Source of the DNA: Minisyncoccota bacterium
GTDB lineage: Bacteria > Patescibacteriota > Minisyncoccia > JAHIHE01 > JAGLIN01
NCBI GenBank assembly: GCA_023270095.1
Contig: JAGLSJ010000024.1
Coordinates: 1-8,514, forward strand
Direction of reading: 5' to 3'
Length of the DNA stretch: 8,514 nucleotides
This document shows, one piece after another, positions 1 to 5,891 of this stretch. The notes under the pieces are model-generated. The model was not told the DNA's origin, ran no database searches, and was given only the letters and a program-made list of their open reading frames with translations. Every line of letters starts with the position of its first letter. Positions within the stretch are counted from its first letter, which is position 1. The translations under genes and the position numbers were made by a program.

Positions 1-130
1 CGCCAGTCACGATTTTTGAAATATTCTCATTCCCTTCAATTTGCAATCCGTTCACACAGCCATCTTCAAAGTCCCCTACACTTAAATATTCATTTAAATA
101 TTCAATTATTTCATCTCTTTTTACTGACAT
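1..130 (-). CDS. Nif3/YbgI-like dinuclear metal protein, N-terminal fragment
   Basis: Only the first 43 codons are visible; the gene runs off the left edge. The start is an ATG at 130, and the frame is open to the edge. The protein begins MSVKRDEIIEYLNEYL and continues with a CVNGLQIEGNENISKIVTG segment. This closely resembles the N-terminus of E. coli YbgI and other Nif3-family proteins, which have a helix followed by (P)NGLQVEG and a KIVTGV strand. Family members bind two metal ions and are often labelled GTP cyclohydrolase I type 2-like, but their cellular role is unsettled. The metal-binding histidines lie beyond the window. The gene follows the small membrane protein by 33 bases and is probably co-transcribed with it. 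No Shine-Dalgarno sequence precedes the start. The identification rests on a short segment, but the motif is distinctive. Confidence 0.75.
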   Translation of the reverse strand, partial: MSVKRDEIIEYLNEYLSVGDFEDGCVNGLQIEGNENISKIVTG

Positions 131-163
131 ATTATCGATTTATATAAATTATTTTTTATCTCA

Positions 164-535
164 CTAGTCTTTATTTATAAAATAAAATTCAAGCAAAGCT
201 ACTCCGACAATAAACAAAGTCGCACTCCACCAAAAAAGCAATTGTATACTTTGTAAAAATAGTATTCCAGAAAAAATGAAAGCAAAAAAAACGGCTTGTC
301 GAAAAGAAATACTAATTTGTTGAAATTCAACTTTATTATTTGATTTTTTTCCTCTTAAATAAAAACCACAAATTGTAAAAAGGCTTACTAAAAAAAAGAA
401 TAAAACTAGGAAAAATAAAAATATTCCCATAAATCCAGCCGATTTAGGACTAAAACTGTTGATTATATAAATCAAAAAAACAAAACATAAAATGGTATTA
501 CCTATCATACCCAAAATATAAGTTCTCAGAGTCAT
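164..535 (-). CDS. Small four-helix membrane protein, function unknown
   Basis: A 123-residue, strongly hydrophobic protein. Likely membrane segments lie at about residues 8-28, 34-60, 79-98 and 101-119. Between the second and third is a short polar loop (RGKKSNNKVEFQQ) followed by an SFRQA motif, and the fourth helix begins near a WWSATL motif. There is no signal-peptide cleavage site and no catalytic motif. I recall similar short proteins with SFRQA and LQS...WW patterns as conserved hypotheticals in Candidate Phyla Radiation genomes; that is memory, not a search. The gene is separated from porD by a terminator, has a good -10 box about 40 bases upstream, and is followed closely by the Nif3-like gene, so it probably heads a new transcript. 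The stop is TAG. No function can be assigned. Confidence 0.75.
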   Translation of the reverse strand: MTLRTYILGMIGNTILCFVFLIYIINSFSPKSAGFMGIFLFFLVLFFFLVSLFTICGFYLRGKKSNNKVEFQQISISFRQAVFFAFIFSGILFLQSIQLLFWWSATLFIVGVALLEFYFINKD

Positions 536-572
536 ATAATTTACATAAACAATTATGCACTAATAATAACGC

Positions 573-578
573 ATTATA
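573..578 (-). promoter_or_regulatory. Likely -10 box (TATAAT) for the small membrane protein
   Basis: On the minus strand this reads exactly TATAAT, about 38 bases upstream of the ATG at 535. Transcription would start near 566 and give a leader of about 30 bases. It lies after the terminator that closes the porD transcript, which is where a new promoter is expected. No good TTGACA-like -35 box sits 16-18 bases further upstream. In DNA this AT-rich a perfect -10 can arise by chance. Confidence 0.4.
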
Positions 579-640
579 GCCTCAATTGCAACCAATTAGA
601 GTTTTCTTTATCCTTCGAGATTCCAAAAACTTAAATTCAA

Positions 641-661
641 TAAAAACGCGATAAATCGCGT
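641..661 (-). terminator. Intrinsic terminator after porD
   Basis: On the minus strand a perfect 7-bp inverted repeat, ACGCGAT and ATCGCGT, is separated by two bases and runs straight into TTTTT. The real loop would open a few A/T pairs at the tip. The GC-rich core stands out sharply from the surrounding AT-rich DNA. It lies 43 bases downstream of the porD stop and upstream of the next gene's -10 box, so it probably ends the pduL-ackA-DUF389-porG-porD transcript. Confidence 0.75.
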
Positions 662-704
662 CTTTACAATAAAGCCCTAAAAAGTAAATTCCAGTGGTAT
701 AAAT

Positions 705-1016
705 CTACAAATCACAACCTACATCTCCCATATGTATCGCCTTAACGGGACATTCTGTTTCACAAATTCCACAGCCTTTGCAAAAATCCATATCTGCATC
801 TGTCACTTGAAGTTTTTCTTTACCGTTAATATTAACCTTTTTTGTTTTGATTGCCATATCAGGACAAAATACAGCACAACGCATACAATCAACGCACTTT
901 TTCTCATCTCGAATTGGCATTTTTGCCTTCCAGCTTCCTGTCTTAAATTCTTTTGAGTTCCCCGCTTCAATTATTTTTCCCCCGATTGGAATTTGTTTAG
1001 CAGTTTTTAACTTCAT
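705..1016 (-). CDS. porD: 2-oxoacid:ferredoxin oxidoreductase, delta (ferredoxin) subunit
   Basis: This 103-residue protein is the small iron-sulfur subunit of a pyruvate-type 2-oxoacid:ferredoxin oxidoreductase. It carries electrons from the catalytic subunits to ferredoxin. Two complete 4Fe-4S motifs are visible: CVDCMRCAVFCP with cysteines at 41, 44, 47 and 51, and CKGCGICETECP with cysteines at 79, 82, 85 and 89. Upstream, TGSWK at residues 26-30 is the usual lead-in of PorD proteins and separates it from an ordinary free ferredoxin. The length is normal for the family. It starts 29 bases after porG, as expected for a gamma-delta pair. The alpha and beta subunits that usually follow are absent; a terminator lies downstream instead. 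Pyruvate is the likely substrate from the ackA/pduL context, but other 2-oxoacids cannot be excluded from this subunit. Confidence 0.92.
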   Translation of the reverse strand: MKLKTAKQIPIGGKIIEAGNSKEFKTGSWKAKMPIRDEKKCVDCMRCAVFCPDMAIKTKKVNINGKEKLQVTDADMDFCKGCGICETECPVKAIHMGDVGCDL

Positions 1017-1045
1017 AATAAGATTGTTTTAATATTTATAAAAAA

Positions 1046-1618
1046 TTACACTTTTATGTTTTTATGTCCTTCTTTTAAGGCTTCAACATTTTTTTCTACC
1101 ATTTCTTTCGATAATTTTTTATGTTCAAACATTTCTTCAGTTTCTTCAATGGCATGTTCATATGGAATCAGAGGAACAAGTTTAATAATTGCACCCATAA
1201 TCGCAGTATTTGGCAAATCCCTGCCAATTATTCTCATAGCAATACCTTTAGCATCTATTGTATAAATTTTACATTTTTTCTTACTTATTTTCTTTTTCAA
1301 GCTTTTGATTTCCTCACAAGAATTTACTAAAACAATACCTTTATCTGCAAGACCATTAGCAACATCAATATTTTCAAGTAAGGACGGATCAAGAACAACA
1401 ACCATATCTGGTGATTGAACATCAGAATATAATCTAATTGGATCTTCGCTAATTCTGAGAAATGTTTTCATCGGAGCTCCAGACCTTTCGGGACCATATT
1501 CTGAAAAAGCTTGTGCAAATTTACCTTCTTCAATTGAAGCCTCGGCTATAATTTGTGCCGCTGTTTTTGCCCCCTGTCCACCACGAGAATGAATTCTGAT
1601 TTGATATATATTTTCCAT
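1046..1618 (-). CDS. porG: 2-oxoacid:ferredoxin oxidoreductase, gamma subunit
   Basis: A 190-residue gamma subunit of a pyruvate/2-oxoacid:ferredoxin oxidoreductase. Family landmarks are RGGQGAKTAAQIIAEA at residues 12-27, EYGPERSGAP at 40-49, an SPDMVVVLDPSL strand at 69-80, and LPNTAIMGA at 135-143. The length matches the family. In the four-subunit enzymes this domain helps build the dimer and the CoA-binding side; it does not hold the thiamine diphosphate. It is followed 29 bases later by porD. Upstream, 22 bases away, is a possible 32-codon reading frame and then the DUF389 gene, all in one direction after ackA. The pathway implied is pyruvate to acetyl-CoA, feeding PduL and AckA. The start is ATG, no Shine-Dalgarno is present, and the stop is TAA. 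The partner alpha and beta genes are not in the window. Confidence 0.92.
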   Translation of the reverse strand: MENIYQIRIHSRGGQGAKTAAQIIAEASIEEGKFAQAFSEYGPERSGAPMKTFLRISEDPIRLYSDVQSPDMVVVLDPSLLENIDVANGLADKGIVLVNSCEEIKSLKKKISKKKCKIYTIDAKGIAMRIIGRDLPNTAIMGAIIKLVPLIPYEHAIEETEEMFEHKKLSKEMVEKNVEALKEGHKNIKV

Positions 1619-1640
1619 AATATTTTAAAATTAATAGGAA

Positions 1641-1739
1641 CTAATAATTAACACTAGGTATTACAATTATTCCATAAGTTATAATAGCTGTAATAAAAAT
1701 AATTATACCACAAAAAATCATTTCTTTAAAATTATTCAT
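1641..1739 (-). CDS. Possible 32-residue single-helix membrane peptide
   Basis: A short reading frame too small for usual gene calling. Its ATG overlaps the end of the DUF389 gene in the arrangement ATGAATAA, an 8-base overlap typical of translationally coupled genes, and it ends with TAG 22 bases before porG. The product has a short polar start (MNNFKEM), one hydrophobic stretch at about residues 8-27 rich in isoleucine, and a PSVNY end. A purine-rich GGAAAAG lies just upstream of the ATG, the closest thing to a ribosome-binding site in the window. It fills most of the 113-base gap between two genes that otherwise sit tightly together. It could be a small partner of the DUF389 protein. Isoleucine-rich frames also arise by chance in AT-rich DNA, so this is tentative. 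No family is recognised. Confidence 0.4.
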   Translation of the reverse strand: MNNFKEMIFCGIIIFITAIITYGIIVIPSVNY

Positions 1740-2763
1740 TTCTTTTCCACGTTTCAACGATTGGCACAACGGTTATTCTAGGAACTACAATCTTATCCAT
1801 CTTCATAGATAAAATATCCTTGAATTCATTAATTTGTTTCTCTGTTAAATCTCCAGAATATTGAATAGTAATATTAACAGTAGATATATTATTTTCTTCG
1901 TTAATTTTAACATCTGTTATATTTAAACCAGGAATTATGACCTTTGCCACATCTCGAACTATATTCTGTTGACTATTTTCTTTCACAACCTTACTTGTGA
2001 TTAAAAACAATGGGATTGTCATAACAAACAGAAGGACTAGTGTCCAGCGAATATTGCTTTTTCTTTGTTCCTGTCCTTTCTCAGATGAAGGTCCTTTAAA
2101 TCTTGAAACTAAAAACAATATAGAGGCAGAAAAAGTAACTGCGATTAGATTTGATAAATAAAGAACAAACGCTCCGCCAGCCATACCCAAATTTCCATGC
2201 GCAACAGATAATCCCATAACTGCGATTGGAGGGACTAATGCAGCGGCTACAACAACCCCTGCAATTGCAGCTCCAATTTTAGGATAGGTAATCACAAATG
2301 CCCCGACAAATCCAGCAGCCAGAGCAATGAACAGTTCAAAAATTGTTGGAGATGTACGAGATAAAAATTCACTTCCCTGTAAGGCATAATCTGGAGACAT
2401 AAATCCTAGAGAGAGAGCAATAACAAAAATTATAGCCGTACTTTTAATTAATGTAAAAACCGAAGACTGCATGAGCCTTGATCTTCCTTTCACAATAGCA
2501 ACTGACAAAGATAACATTGGCCAAACGAGCGGTGCCAAAAGCATTCCTCCAATAACAACCGCTGAAGAATTCACAACAAGTCCCAAAGTAATGATTATTC
2601 CAGCAAAAATTGTTAAAACGTAAAAATCAAAATCTGCCTTTGCATTTTCCCTAATCTCGTCATAGACTTTTTCTTGGCGCTTATTATCAATATGAAAAGG
2701 ATCTATAAATTTTTCCACTCCGTCTTTTATCTTTTCCTTTGGTATTTCCACTTGTATTTCCAT
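1732..2763 (-). CDS. DUF389 (TIGR00341-type) integral membrane protein
   Basis: A 343-residue protein of the DUF389 family. It has a cytoplasmic-looking N-terminal stretch of about 45 residues, around seven membrane segments (roughly 46-64, 67-90, 103-121, 140-160, 163-186, 194-220 and 239-257), and a soluble C-terminal domain from about 262 to 340. The family signature NSSAVVIGGMLLAPLVWP lies at residues 65-82, and a related glycine/alanine-rich repeat with ALVPPI lies at 175-180. The function of DUF389 proteins is not established, and transport is only a guess from the fold-like pattern. The gene starts four bases after ackA and is followed by porG and porD, so it is almost certainly co-transcribed with fermentation genes. 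Its stop overlaps a possible small membrane peptide. A role in moving acetate, protons or another end product is inference from position only. Confidence 0.85.
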   Translation of the reverse strand: MEIQVEIPKEKIKDGVEKFIDPFHIDNKRQEKVYDEIRENAKADFDFYVLTIFAGIIITLGLVVNSSAVVIGGMLLAPLVWPMLSLSVAIVKGRSRLMQSSVFTLIKSTAIIFVIALSLGFMSPDYALQGSEFLSRTSPTIFELFIALAAGFVGAFVITYPKIGAAIAGVVVAAALVPPIAVMGLSVAHGNLGMAGGAFVLYLSNLIAVTFSASILFLVSRFKGPSSEKGQEQRKSNIRWTLVLLFVMTIPLFLITSKVVKENSQQNIVRDVAKVIIPGLNITDVKINEENNISTVNITIQYSGDLTEKQINEFKDILSMKMDKIVVPRITVVPIVETWKRNE

Positions 2764-2767
2764 AATT

Positions 2768-3850
2768 TTATTTTATTAATCGAATAATTTCTCTTGCAAT
2801 CATCAATTCTTCATTAGTTTGAATAACTAACTTTTTTATATTTTTTAAATCCTTAAATCCAGTTAATATTAATTTCCTAATTATTTTACTACGACATCCA
2901 ACTGTCCCCGTAAAAACAATCGCATCAACATTTCCCAAAATTGCCTTATATGCACCAATATATTTTTTTATTTTATATGTATATAACTTCAAAATATCCA
3001 TCATTTCTTTATCGCCTAATTCTGCAAGATGTGCTATTTCATAAATATTGTTTGCTTTCTTTCCTGCCAAACCAGAAAGTCCGCTCTGTTTATTCAAAAA
3101 ATGATCAACAGCATCAATTCTGTTTTTTCTATCATTTAATTTAATATTTTTACTCTTTAAGAGCTCTAATACAATTCCAGAATCAATATCACCAGCTCTT
3201 GTTTCCATTGGCAGACCTTCCATAGGAGTAAAACCCATTGAAGTATCAATAGCTTTCCCTTTTTTTATAGCTGTGATACTTGCACCACCGCCAAGATGAC
3301 AAGTTATTAAATTTAAATTACTTATTGATTTATTTAATTTTTTAGCTGCTTCTAACATTACATGTTTGTGCGATGTTCCATGAAAACCATATCTTCTAAT
3401 TCCATATTTTTTATAAAATTCTTTTGGTATAGCATACAAATAAGCATGCTCTGGTAAATCTTTATAAAAAGCTGTATCAAAAACTGCAATATTCTTTGCA
3501 TCTTTGATTAAATTCATAGAAGCTCTTATTCCCTCCAGATTCGCAGGATTATGAAGTGGAGCTAAATGATTCATTTTTTCAATCTCTTTTAATTCTCTTT
3601 TACCAACTACTATAGGATTATAAAATTTATCTCCGCCATGAACAACTCTGTGTCCAACATATTTTATATTTTCTGTATTTCCTATTTTTTTTAATACGTT
3701 CTGTAATGCTTGTGTATGATTTCTAATTTTCCCATTTCCAATATCTTCAACAAACCCATTTTCAACCTCTTTTAAATCAAGATCAAAAAGTTTGTACTTC
3801 AAAGAAGTACTACCAGAGTTGAGAACCAAAATTTGATTATTATTTTTCAT
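2768..3850 (-). CDS. ackA: Acetate kinase, compact form
   Basis: Acetate kinase interconverts acetyl phosphate plus ADP with acetate plus ATP in the cytoplasm, the ATP-yielding last step of acetate fermentation. Motifs in order: NSGSTSLK (11-18), GHRVVHGG (66-73), LAPLHNPANLEGI (96-108), FDTAF (124-128), YGFHGTSH (154-161), HLGGGAS (185-191), TRAGDID (217-223) and TNEE (345-348). Residues matching Methanosarcina thermophila R91, D148, H180 and R241 are R68, D125, H157 and R218, all at a constant offset of 23. At 360 residues it is about 40 shorter than usual. It lacks roughly 27 residues in the N-terminal domain and about 20 between the nucleotide loop and TNEE. The usual TAGIGENS loop reads TGTVGCRS (314-321), without its Glu and Asn. 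The gene lies 22 bases after pduL and 4 bases before the DUF389 gene. Confidence 0.92.
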   Translation of the reverse strand: MKNNNQILVLNSGSTSLKYKLFDLDLKEVENGFVEDIGNGKIRNHTQALQNVLKKIGNTENIKYVGHRVVHGGDKFYNPIVVGKRELKEIEKMNHLAPLHNPANLEGIRASMNLIKDAKNIAVFDTAFYKDLPEHAYLYAIPKEFYKKYGIRRYGFHGTSHKHVMLEAAKKLNKSISNLNLITCHLGGGASITAIKKGKAIDTSMGFTPMEGLPMETRAGDIDSGIVLELLKSKNIKLNDRKNRIDAVDHFLNKQSGLSGLAGKKANNIYEIAHLAELGDKEMMDILKLYTYKIKKYIGAYKAILGNVDAIVFTGTVGCRSKIIRKLILTGFKDLKNIKKLVIQTNEELMIAREIIRLIK

Positions 3851-3872
3851 TTAAATTAATTATTATTTCATT

Positions 3873-4448
3873 TTAATTAATTATAACTTCACCTTTCTCA
3901 CAACCAGAAATTCCCGAAGCATTTCCTTCATCAGTATCAATGTGCATCCCCCAGGCATAAGTTTCATCAACGCGAGCGACAACATTTTCAAATATAAGAC
4001 CTCTTTCTCCTTGAGTTTTAACCTTTAATAAATCTCCATCTTTTACTTTGATTTCATCTGCTTCATCTGGTGTCATGTGAACATGTCTTTTTGAAATAAT
4101 TACTCCGTCTTTAATCTCAATTTGACCCTTTAGTCCAACTATTGTCATTCCTGGACTATTTTTTATATCACCAGATCTTCGCAATGGAGGATTTATCTTG
4201 AATTTTATCGCTTCAGTTTCTGAAATTTCAATCTGAGTGTATGACCTTAATGGTCCAACAATTCGTACTTTTTCAACTTCAAAATGCTCATTTTTAATTC
4301 CCACAATTTCATTTGCCGCAAACATTCCTGGTTGAGAAAGCTTTTTCAAAACTGTCAGTTCTGTACCTTCTCCAAAAAGATTCTCAAAGTCTTCTTTTTT
4401 GAGATGAATGTGTCTTGCCGAAACTTCAATATTAACTTTTTTATTCAT
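3873..4448 (-). CDS. pduL: PduL-type phosphate acetyltransferase
   Basis: PduL transfers the acyl group of acetyl-CoA to phosphate, making acetyl phosphate for the adjacent acetate kinase. It is unrelated in fold to Pta. The 191-residue protein shows the repeated beta-barrel motifs: SARHIHL (10-16), GPLRSYTQIEIS (65-76), PLRRSGDIKNSPG (88-100), KRHVHMTPDEA (120-130) and HIDTDEGNA (169-177). From memory of the Rhodopseudomonas palustris structure, the zinc ligands H48, H50, E109, H157, H159 and H204 map here to H13, H15, E74, H122, H124 and H169 with a constant offset of 35, so both metal sites look intact. The shorter N-terminus means there is no microcompartment-targeting peptide, so this is a housekeeping form. 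The gene heads the fermentation block, with an extended -10 promoter about 27 bases upstream and ackA 22 bases downstream. Confidence 0.93.
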   Translation of the reverse strand: MNKKVNIEVSARHIHLKKEDFENLFGEGTELTVLKKLSQPGMFAANEIVGIKNEHFEVEKVRIVGPLRSYTQIEISETEAIKFKINPPLRRSGDIKNSPGMTIVGLKGQIEIKDGVIISKRHVHMTPDEADEIKVKDGDLLKVKTQGERGLIFENVVARVDETYAWGMHIDTDEGNASGISGCEKGEVIIN

Positions 4449-4474
4449 AATTATAAATTATCTTTTATATTTTT

Positions 4475-4483
4475 ATTATAACA
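4475..4483 (-). promoter_or_regulatory. Extended -10 promoter upstream of pduL
   Basis: On the minus strand this reads TGTTATAAT, a TGn extended -10 element with a perfect TATAAT box. It would place the transcript start about 20 bases upstream of the pduL ATG at 4448. No convincing -35 hexamer is seen, which extended -10 promoters tolerate. It sits between the end of the glycosyltransferase unit and the fermentation block. AT-richness lowers the weight of the match. Confidence 0.5.
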
Positions 4484-4536
4484 TAAAATTTAATATTTCG
4501 TATAATATATTATTTTGTCATTCTACACAAAACAAT

Positions 4537-4658
4537 AAAAAACTTGTCATCCCGAGCGATAGCCGAGAGATCCCTTTTTATCACACAAAACATTTTCAAA
4601 AAATTAAACGAAATAAAGAGCGATTCCTCCGTTCCACTTCACTTCAGTCGGAATAATA
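4537..4658 (-). terminator. Possible terminator formed by repeat copy A
   Basis: Transcripts leaving the glycosyltransferase gene enter the palindromic repeat two bases after its stop codon. On the minus strand the distal end of the repeat (TCGGGATGACAAG) is followed by six T residues at 4542-4537. The two arms can fold back on each other, though in this copy the ends are partly mismatched and the loop is long. A U-tract directly after a fold-back arm resembles a terminator, but the stem is weak. Confidence 0.3.
4545..4658. repeat. Palindromic dispersed repeat, copy A
   Basis: A 114-bp element colinear with the copy at 5769-5882, without gaps. The left 30 bases match at 27 positions (shared core CGAGCGATAGCCGAG) and the right 41 bases match at 32 positions (shared start GAGCGATTCCTC). 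The middle 43 bases have diverged. The outer ends are decayed relative to copy B: TGTCATCCCGA on the left and TCGGAATAATA on the right. It fills much of the 212-base gap between the glycosyltransferase and pduL. A further isolated TGTCATTC at 4516-4523 may be a remnant of another copy. Confidence 0.8.
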
Positions 4659-4660
4659 AT

Positions 4661-5740
4661 TTATTTTCTTGTTAATATTTTCCTGTAAACCTCCTCATAA
4701 CCATCAACCATAGTTTTGATTGTGAAATTTTCTTCAACATGTTTTCGACAATCTTCTCGTTTGATTTGATTGATATTTTTAATTGCCTCAATCATTTTTT
4801 TTTCATTTTTAACTACAAAACCAGTTTTTCCATGTTTAATAACTTCGGAGACCGAACCTCGATTGAAAGCAATAACTGGTGTTCCACAAGCCATGGCTTC
4901 AATCATCACCAAACCAAAGGGTTCCTCCCAATTAATTGGAAACAAAAGTGCCTTTGCTCCACCTAAAAATGAAGAAAGCTTTTTTCTACTTAAAAACCCA
5001 ATATCTTCAATTTCACCCTTTTTCAAAAATGGTTTAACTTTTTTGTCATAGAATCCTCCACCCCAAATATTCCCTGCCATTTTCAATTTTTCTTTTGCTT
5101 TGATCGCAACTTGAACTGCCGTGTCAATTCCTTTCTCTTTCGAATATCTTCCTAAAAATGCAAAATAATCTTGGGGCTCTTTTTGAAATTTGAAATTTTG
5201 TAAATCAAGTCCATTATAAACGGTCTTCACATAATTTAATTTTGGCATCCCCTTCCTTTGATTGTCGCTAATGGAAATATAATTTGCCTTATTTTTCCAC
5301 TGACAATAATCAATCATCTTATTCCAGCTGGCATTCATTGGATCGTGCAAAGTGAAAACCGTTGGAGTTTTTGTGAGATTTACAAACGGCAAAATTTTCG
5401 GCACCAAATGATAGGCATGGATAATATCAAATTTTCCCTTTTGCGAATCTTCATACATTTTTGAAGCTAGAAGTTGTTCATAGAGAGTCATCTGTAGCTG
5501 ATCATGAAACCCCCCATTCATAGCTTTGTCTTTGAGCTTGTAATACGAAGTCATTCTGGCAGTCACTTTTTTCATTTCTATCTTTGAATCTTCCGAAGTA
5601 TAAAGCGTCACATCATGCCCTCGCCGATCAAGCTCTTTGACCACAAGCTCCGCCAAATCCATCGGGGCATAAATAATCTCCCCAGGAAGAGGACAAGAAA
5701 ATTCATTTGTAGAATAAAACGCAATTTTAAGTTTTTTCAT
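4661..5740 (-). CDS. GT4-family glycosyltransferase
   Basis: A 359-residue retaining glycosyltransferase of the GT-B fold, with no membrane segment or signal peptide. The N-terminal domain starts with a KIAFYS strand (residues 5-10), then DLAELVVKELDRRGHDVTLYTS (28-49) and an FDIIHAYH segment (104-111). The C-terminal nucleotide-sugar domain shows FLGRYSKEKGID (195-206), IWGGGFY (225-231) and the E-x7-E motif in EEPFGLVMIEAMACGTPVIA, with glutamates at 273 and 281. The sugar donor and acceptor cannot be told; such enzymes usually build surface polysaccharide or glycolipid. The gene stands alone between two copies of a palindromic repeat, which end 2 bases after its stop and begin 28 bases before its start. 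Its 5' part is richer in G+C than its neighbours: positions 5641-5700 are about 50% by hand count, against about 20-25% in a typical ackA line. Confidence 0.88.
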   Translation of the reverse strand: MKKLKIAFYSTNEFSCPLPGEIIYAPMDLAELVVKELDRRGHDVTLYTSEDSKIEMKKVTARMTSYYKLKDKAMNGGFHDQLQMTLYEQLLASKMYEDSQKGKFDIIHAYHLVPKILPFVNLTKTPTVFTLHDPMNASWNKMIDYCQWKNKANYISISDNQRKGMPKLNYVKTVYNGLDLQNFKFQKEPQDYFAFLGRYSKEKGIDTAVQVAIKAKEKLKMAGNIWGGGFYDKKVKPFLKKGEIEDIGFLSRKKLSSFLGGAKALLFPINWEEPFGLVMIEAMACGTPVIAFNRGSVSEVIKHGKTGFVVKNEKKMIEAIKNINQIKREDCRKHVEENFTIKTMVDGYEEVYRKILTRK

Positions 5741-5768
5741 TTTAGGGTTTTATAAGTATATTAATTCC

Positions 5769-5882
5769 TGTCATTCCGAGCGATAGCCGAGAAATCTCTC
5801 TTAAGTACATAAAATCATATTCATAATTCAATTCGAACCAAGAGCGATTCCTCTACTCCGTTTCACTACGGTCGGAATGACA
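5769..5882. repeat. Palindromic dispersed repeat, copy B
   Basis: A 114-bp imperfect palindrome with perfect 11-bp inverted ends, TGTCATTCCGA at 5769-5779 and TCGGAATGACA at 5872-5882. Inner arms at 5789-5800 and 5842-5853 pair at 10 of 12 positions. A small side hairpin (CCGT/ACGG) lies in the right arm. It is the better-preserved partner of copy A, in the same orientation. Elements with TGTCATTCCGA ends are, from memory, widespread intergenic repeats in Candidate Phyla Radiation and some other bacterial genomes. No transposase is nearby. It lies 9 bases after the PfkB-family stop and 28 bases before the glycosyltransferase start. Confidence 0.88.
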
Positions 5883-5891
5883 ATTACATTT

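Noticed and set aside
608..625. Remnant of the palindromic repeat (CTTCGAGATTCC)
   Set aside because: The similarity is only a few bases and no matching second arm is seen.
732..1032. Plus-strand frames opposite porD
   Set aside because: They are the antisense of a clear two-cluster ferredoxin gene; cysteine- and phenylalanine-rich content reflects the complementary codons.
4408..4656. Plus-strand frame of 82 codons
   Set aside because: It overlaps the pduL start and repeat copy A, and has no family resemblance; it is a shadow plus repeat sequence.
5741..5768. TATAAA before the glycosyltransferase with an ATGACA from repeat copy B as -35
   Set aside because: The spacing between the two boxes is about 14 bases, too short for a normal promoter.
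4545..5882. Insertion sequence or composite transposon around the glycosyltransferase
   Set aside because: No transposase frame exists inside the repeats, and I saw no clear target-site duplication; they look like non-coding palindromic repeats.
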